DNA of 9,420 bases from Akkermansia sp. GTDB lineage: Bacteria > Verrucomicrobiota > Verrucomicrobiia > Verrucomicrobiales > Akkermansiaceae. The notes beneath the pieces are model-generated. The model was not told where the DNA came from. It did not search any database and saw only the letters and a program-made list of their open reading frames with translations. The position numbers and the translations under genes are program-made. Numbering within the stretch: position 1 is the stretch's first letter; each line of letters begins with the position of its first letter. Location: the NCBI GenBank assembly GCA_020047775.1, contig JAIFNK010000169.1, positions 1 through 9,420 of the forward strand. The letters are read 5' to 3'. This document shows positions 6,791 through 9,420 of the stretch, in pieces.

Positions 6791-7495
6791 TCAGTTGTCC
6801 GATTCGATCTCTTCGACCGAAAACAGCACCCGGAAGCCGATTTGATCCGCCGCGGCCGCGATTTGTTTGAGGCGTGATGCGAAAACGTCATCCGACGGCT
6901 TCGAACCCATTGGCAACTCCACATCCAGACCGCGTGAACAGTTATAGACGCTCCCGCCTTCGCTAACAGTTACGAGAAGTTTCCCTCGTTCGTCGCGCTT
7001 CGCACCTTCGGGCGGCACGGCAAGCGCTTTGAGCAGCGTGGGGAACGGAACCAGCATTCCGCCGAGGTGAAACTCCCCGCGTTCATTTATGCGGAGCATG
7101 GTGACTCTACGGTCCCTGAAAAGCTCGTGACGGACGGATTCCATATTCACGCTCGAATCCCCCCGGTGCAACACCGCGATACGGTCGCGCGACAGCGCGA
7201 TGACATATTGACTTCCATCACCCACGCAGCAGGTGCAGTCATTCCATGTCACGGGAAGGATATGGGTGAACCGCTTCGGACACTGGGGCGACTTCACCCG
7301 GATTTCCCGCCACTGTTCCGGCGTGAGGGTGAAAGTGCCGAGCGTCTGGGTTTCCTCGATCTGCTCCGCCGTGAGCGGGACGACCGTATGGGCGACGGTA
7401 ACTTCACCGGTTTTGCGATCCACCGGAATGCCATCGGCGAGAACGAGCGAGGCACTGGCGAACAACGAGGTGATGAGGAGTGTGATGGTTTTCAT
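6791..7495 (-). CDS. Small secreted protein with Cys cluster and the same C-terminal domain as the neighbouring kinase
   Basis: The 234-residue product is predicted to be periplasmic. ATG at 7495 gives a good signal peptide (MKTITLLITSLFASASLVLA, cut before DG). The longer frame to 7696 lies wholly inside the SIMPL gene and is rejected. Residues 20-115 form an unrecognised N-terminal part with LTPEQWREI and a Cys cluster (C71, C87, C89, C90 in NDCTCCVGDG). Residues 120-225 match the C-terminus of the kinase gene at 8456: NERGEFHLGG, PFPTLLKALAVPP and SRLKQIAAAADQIG. Compared with the kinase copy there is an insertion of roughly 15 residues around 176-190 that includes Cys186. The layout loosely recalls the ExbD/TolR periplasmic domain; this is a guess from pattern. 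The start lies 4 bp after the stop of the SIMPL gene, so the two are almost certainly co-transcribed. A possible AAGG lies about 12 nt upstream. The function is unknown. Confidence 0.8.
   Translation of the reverse strand: MKTITLLITSLFASASLVLADGIPVDRKTGEVTVAHTVVPLTAEQIEETQTLGTFTLTPEQWREIRVKSPQCPKRFTHILPVTWNDCTCCVGDGSQYVIALSRDRIAVLHRGDSSVNMESVRHELFRDRRVTMLRINERGEFHLGGMLVPFPTLLKALAVPPEGAKRDERGKLLVTVSEGGSVYNCSRGLDVELPMGSKPSDDVFASRLKQIAAAADQIGFRVLFSVEEIESDN
6836..7135 (-). repeat. Paralogous C-terminal domain, copy in the secreted protein
   Basis: This copy covers residues 121-220 of the secreted protein. Hand alignment with the kinase copy gives 25 identities in about 42 positions (VRHELF to AVPP) and 22 in 32 positions (LDVELP to DQIGF). 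At DNA level 7026-7048 is identical over 23 nt to 8649-8671 (coding PFPTLLKA), and the codons for AAAADQIG are also very close. This indicates a duplication within the gene row. Confidence 0.85.
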
Positions 7496-7499
7496 GGGT

Positions 7500-8303
7500 T
7501 CAATTGACCTTATACTCGGCACGGACGATGGTGATGATGTCTTTCTCGTAGGACGAGGTGTCGTTGTTGCCCTCGTTGGAAGTTTCCGTCGAGTTAGACG
7601 GGTTGATGTTGATGATACCCATGGACGAATACACGAGCGGTCCGATGTCGGTATTGCCAGCCGAGCGCAGGATGTTTTCCGCACGGCTGCGGGCATCCTT
7701 GGCGGCCTCTGCCAGCATCTCCAGCTTGAGTTCGCCGAGGCGGGTATAGTAATAATTTGGCGGATTGGAGGTCACGAAGACGCCCTGTTCCAGCAGCGAG
7801 GTGATCTCGCGCGAGGCCTTCTCAATCTGAGGCACGTTAGAAGAACTCACGGAAACCACCTGCAAGGCGCGAAAGCCGGCGGACTTGCGGGTTTCCGTCC
7901 GCAGGGGCACATTGGTGCCGGGAAGCACCTTGTCCTCACGCACCATCTCGAACTCCTCGGTGATGCTGGCGGACTGGGTCTTGATGTCGTCCGGCTTGAT
8001 GCCCTGGGCTTTCAAGAATTCAACCACTTTATCGGTTCCACCCTTGAGCGAAACATAGGCGGCGGTGCGGTCGTTTCCCTTGCCTTCGATGGTCGCCGAC
8101 CACTGGATGAGGTCGGAGACGATTCGCTTCTTGGCGGAGCCGGTGATGCGGATGTTGTTTTTATCCGGTTGTTTCCGGACATCCCGCCAGGTGGTGGCGG
8201 CGATGTAGGTGGAGCCTACAAGGCCCAGCGCGAGGGCAAAGGCGGCAAGCGGAGGCAGGCTGATGCTGCGGACGGGACGTTGCGAAGATTGATCGGTGCT
8301 CAT
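7500..8303 (-). CDS. Membrane-anchored SIMPL-domain (DUF541, YggE-like) protein
   Basis: The 267-residue product belongs to the SIMPL family, named after the mouse IRAK-associated protein. Bacterial members such as YggE and Brucella BP26 are periplasmic or outer-membrane-linked and tied to stress tolerance or channel-like assemblies; their molecular role is unclear. Residues 17-37 form one hydrophobic helix (PPLAAFALALGLVGSTYIAA), acting as a signal anchor with the rest in the periplasm. The SIMPL domain runs from about 50 to 265: IRITGSAKKRIVSDLIQWSATIEGKG at its start, FLKAQGIKPDDIKTQSASI in the middle, AAKDARSRAENILRSAGNTDIGPL late, and EYKVN at the end. An Asn/Ser-rich insert (235-252) precedes the last strand. 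No Shine-Dalgarno sequence is visible before ATG at 8303. It sits 152 bp downstream of the kinase and 4 bp before the secreted protein gene. Confidence 0.9.
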   Translation of the reverse strand: MSTDQSSQRPVRSISLPPLAAFALALGLVGSTYIAATTWRDVRKQPDKNNIRITGSAKKRIVSDLIQWSATIEGKGNDRTAAYVSLKGGTDKVVEFLKAQGIKPDDIKTQSASITEEFEMVREDKVLPGTNVPLRTETRKSAGFRALQVVSVSSSNVPQIEKASREITSLLEQGVFVTSNPPNYYYTRLGELKLEMLAEAAKDARSRAENILRSAGNTDIGPLVYSSMGIININPSNSTETSNEGNNDTSSYEKDIITIVRAEYKVN

Positions 8304-8381
8304 GGTCGGTTCGATGTCGGGGTTGTGGATGACGGATGAGATTTGTCACCCGTCAGCCAGCAGATGCGGAATTCCTCCGTG

Positions 8382-8406
8382 AAAAGGATCAGGAAAATTT
8401 TGATCC
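8382..8406 (-). terminator. Weak terminator-like hairpin between the kinase and SIMPL genes
   Basis: GGATCA (8386-8391) and TGATCC (8401-8406) form a 6-bp stem with a 9-nt AT-rich loop. Read on the minus strand, the stem is followed directly by TTTT (complement of 8382-8385), as in a short intrinsic terminator 50-75 bp after the kinase stop. The stem is short and the U-run is only four, so it may be only partial or accidental. If real, the downstream genes need their own promoter in 8304-8380, which I could not identify. Confidence 0.3.
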
Positions 8407-8455
8407 ACGAAATTCTGCAGCGGGGACCATGCGGTGAGCGGCGCATGGGCTTGCC

Positions 8456-9420
8456 TCAGTCGTCCGGCTTTTTATCCTTCTCCGGAAACAGTCCGTGCTG
8501 GAGTCCGATCTGGTCCGCAGCGGCCGCGATTTGCCTAAGGCGGTATTGGAAGACGGCATCTGTCGGTTTTGCACCTGCGGGTAAGGTCACTTTGAGCCAG
8601 CGTGGCAGGGTTTTCCCGAGGGAATCATCGTCGGGCGGTGTGGCGAAGGCTTTGAGCAGCGTGGGGAACGGGATCAGTTTTCCGTCGAGGTAGAACTGGC
8701 CGCGTTCGTTCGCGGTCAGGGCGGTGATGCTGTGCTCGAAGAGCCCGGCGCGCACCAATTCGACGGCCGCACCGGTGTCGTTGGATTCTATCACCAGCTT
8801 CTCCAGTTGGGCCTTCGCCTGCCTCAGTCTCTCGATTTCCTCCGCGTAGCGTTCCTGATTGGCCACTTCGTTTTTCACCTTGTCCAGCAGGGTCTGGTTT
8901 TCTTTTCGGAGGGCTTCGAATTCCGCGGGAAGCTGCGCTTCGTTCGTGCTCATCCTGCGGATCTCATCGAGCATCTTCTGGTTCGATTCGAGAAGACCTG
9001 CCAGACGTTCCTTGTAATCGACGAGTGCGAGTTTCTGCCTATCCAATTCCAAGTTCTTCCTAACCAACTGCTCCTTGGCGTCGAGCGCCCGCTTCATGCC
9101 GATCGTGGTTCCCACCGCCCCCAGCACCAGTGCCAGCAACAGCGCCGCCCCTGCGAAAACCGGCCCGCGATGGCGGCGGGTGAAGCGCTGCATGAGATAG
9201 GTCATGCTTGGTGGCCGGGCCTCGACCGGCTTGTGCTGGAGAAAACGGAACAGGTCCTCCGCCATCGCCCCGGCGGACTCGTAGCGGCGGGCAGGATCTT
9301 TTTCGAGGGCTTTCAGCACGATCCAGTCGAGATCACCCCGCAGGGCGCGAGGCGAGACGCCGGATGGGCCTGGCTGCTCTTGCGCCTCCGCGAGTTTGGT
9401 GCTCGGCTTCAGTGGCGTTT
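8456..9420 (-). CDS. Membrane Ser/Thr protein kinase, C-terminal part, with coiled coil and novel C-terminal domain; N-terminus outside window
   Basis: The frame is open from the right edge to the stop at 8456-8458, giving 320 visible residues. Upstream residues still read as kinase (ALRGDLDWIVLKALEKDPARRYES), so the in-frame GTG at 9319 is internal and the gene is partial. Residues 1-60 are the end of the kinase C-lobe, including the conserved Arg region of DPARRY. PVEARPPSMTYLMQRFTRRHRGP (64-86) is the juxtamembrane linker common in planctomycete and verrucomicrobial PknB-like kinases. One membrane helix lies at 87-107 (VFAGAALLLALVLGAVGTTIG). A long coiled coil, rich in Glu, Lys, Gln and Leu, covers about 112-212. 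Residues 220-310 are a compact domain shared with the secreted protein at 6791-7495 (NERGQFYLDGKLIPFPTLLKA, RLRQIAAAADQIG). The tail is charged (EKDKKPDD). With a cytoplasmic kinase, the last two regions are periplasmic and probably act as the sensor. The catalytic loop is not visible, so activity cannot be judged. Confidence 0.88.
   Translation of the reverse strand, partial: TPLKPSTKLAEAQEQPGPSGVSPRALRGDLDWIVLKALEKDPARRYESAGAMAEDLFRFLQHKPVEARPPSMTYLMQRFTRRHRGPVFAGAALLLALVLGAVGTTIGMKRALDAKEQLVRKNLELDRQKLALVDYKERLAGLLESNQKMLDEIRRMSTNEAQLPAEFEALRKENQTLLDKVKNEVANQERYAEEIERLRQAKAQLEKLVIESNDTGAAVELVRAGLFEHSITALTANERGQFYLDGKLIPFPTLLKAFATPPDDDSLGKTLPRWLKVTLPAGAKPTDAVFQYRLRQIAAAADQIGLQHGLFPEKDKKPDD
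8504..8758 (-). repeat. Paralogous C-terminal domain, copy in the kinase
   Basis: This copy covers visible residues 221-305 of the kinase and matches 6836-7135. It includes NERGQFYLDG, LIPFPTLLKAFATPP and LPAGAKPTDAVFQYRLRQIAAAADQIG. It lacks the roughly 15-residue Cys-containing insertion of the secreted copy. The 23-nt identical stretch is at 8649-8671. Confidence 0.85.

Noticed and set aside
6712..6924. N-terminal extension of the VanW protein by 71 residues
   Set aside because: It overlaps the end of the upstream gene, is rich in Arg, Ser and Cys without pattern, and ATG 6711 clears the overlap.
7496..7696. N-terminal extension of the secreted protein by 67 residues
   Set aside because: It lies inside the SIMPL coding region in another frame and hides a textbook signal peptide starting at 7495.
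7233..8339. 368-codon plus-strand ORF
   Set aside because: It is antisense to the secreted protein and the SIMPL gene, both of which have clear family or paralogue support.

Overview
The window looks like a chromosomal piece of a GC-rich Gram-negative bacterium, most likely a member of the Verrucomicrobiota (Luteolibacter/Haloferula type). This is inferred from protein style and not from any rRNA marker. The main clues are a secreted protein with autotransporter-associated beta-strand repeats but no beta-barrel, a Ser/Thr kinase of the form common in Planctomycetes and Verrucomicrobia, and a kexin-like protease carrying putative Ig domains. No tRNA, rRNA, CRISPR array, transposase or phage gene is visible. 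Several genes have only weak Shine-Dalgarno sequences.

Layout. Positions 1-2370 (minus) hold a secreted S8 peptidase with a P domain and Ig-like repeats, cut off at the left edge. A roughly 365-bp divergent intergenic region follows, with a 9-bp direct repeat at 11-bp spacing and a nine-C tract. Positions 2736-4703 (plus) hold a secreted repeat protein with a C-terminal Ca-binding-like loop, followed by a strong hairpin at 4722-4758. From the right edge down to 4936 four genes lie on the minus strand: a membrane Ser/Thr kinase (8456 to the right edge, N-terminus missing), a membrane-anchored SIMPL-domain protein (7500-8303), a small secreted protein (6791-7495) and a VanW-domain/glycosyltransferase-like fusion (4936-6711).

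The most interesting feature is the right half. The kinase does not end in the TPR or WD40 repeats common in its relatives. It has one membrane helix, a long predicted periplasmic coiled coil and a small C-terminal domain. That same domain forms the second half of the secreted protein two genes downstream. The two copies agree at about 47 of 74 hand-aligned positions and share a 23-nt identical stretch. The domain loosely resembles the periplasmic part of ExbD/TolR. With the SIMPL protein between them, all three products face the periplasm. This suggests an envelope-sensing module made of a kinase sensor, a SIMPL partner and a soluble paralogue of the sensor domain, possibly with the VanW/glycosyltransferase fusion as a cell-surface output. 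The functional part is inference.
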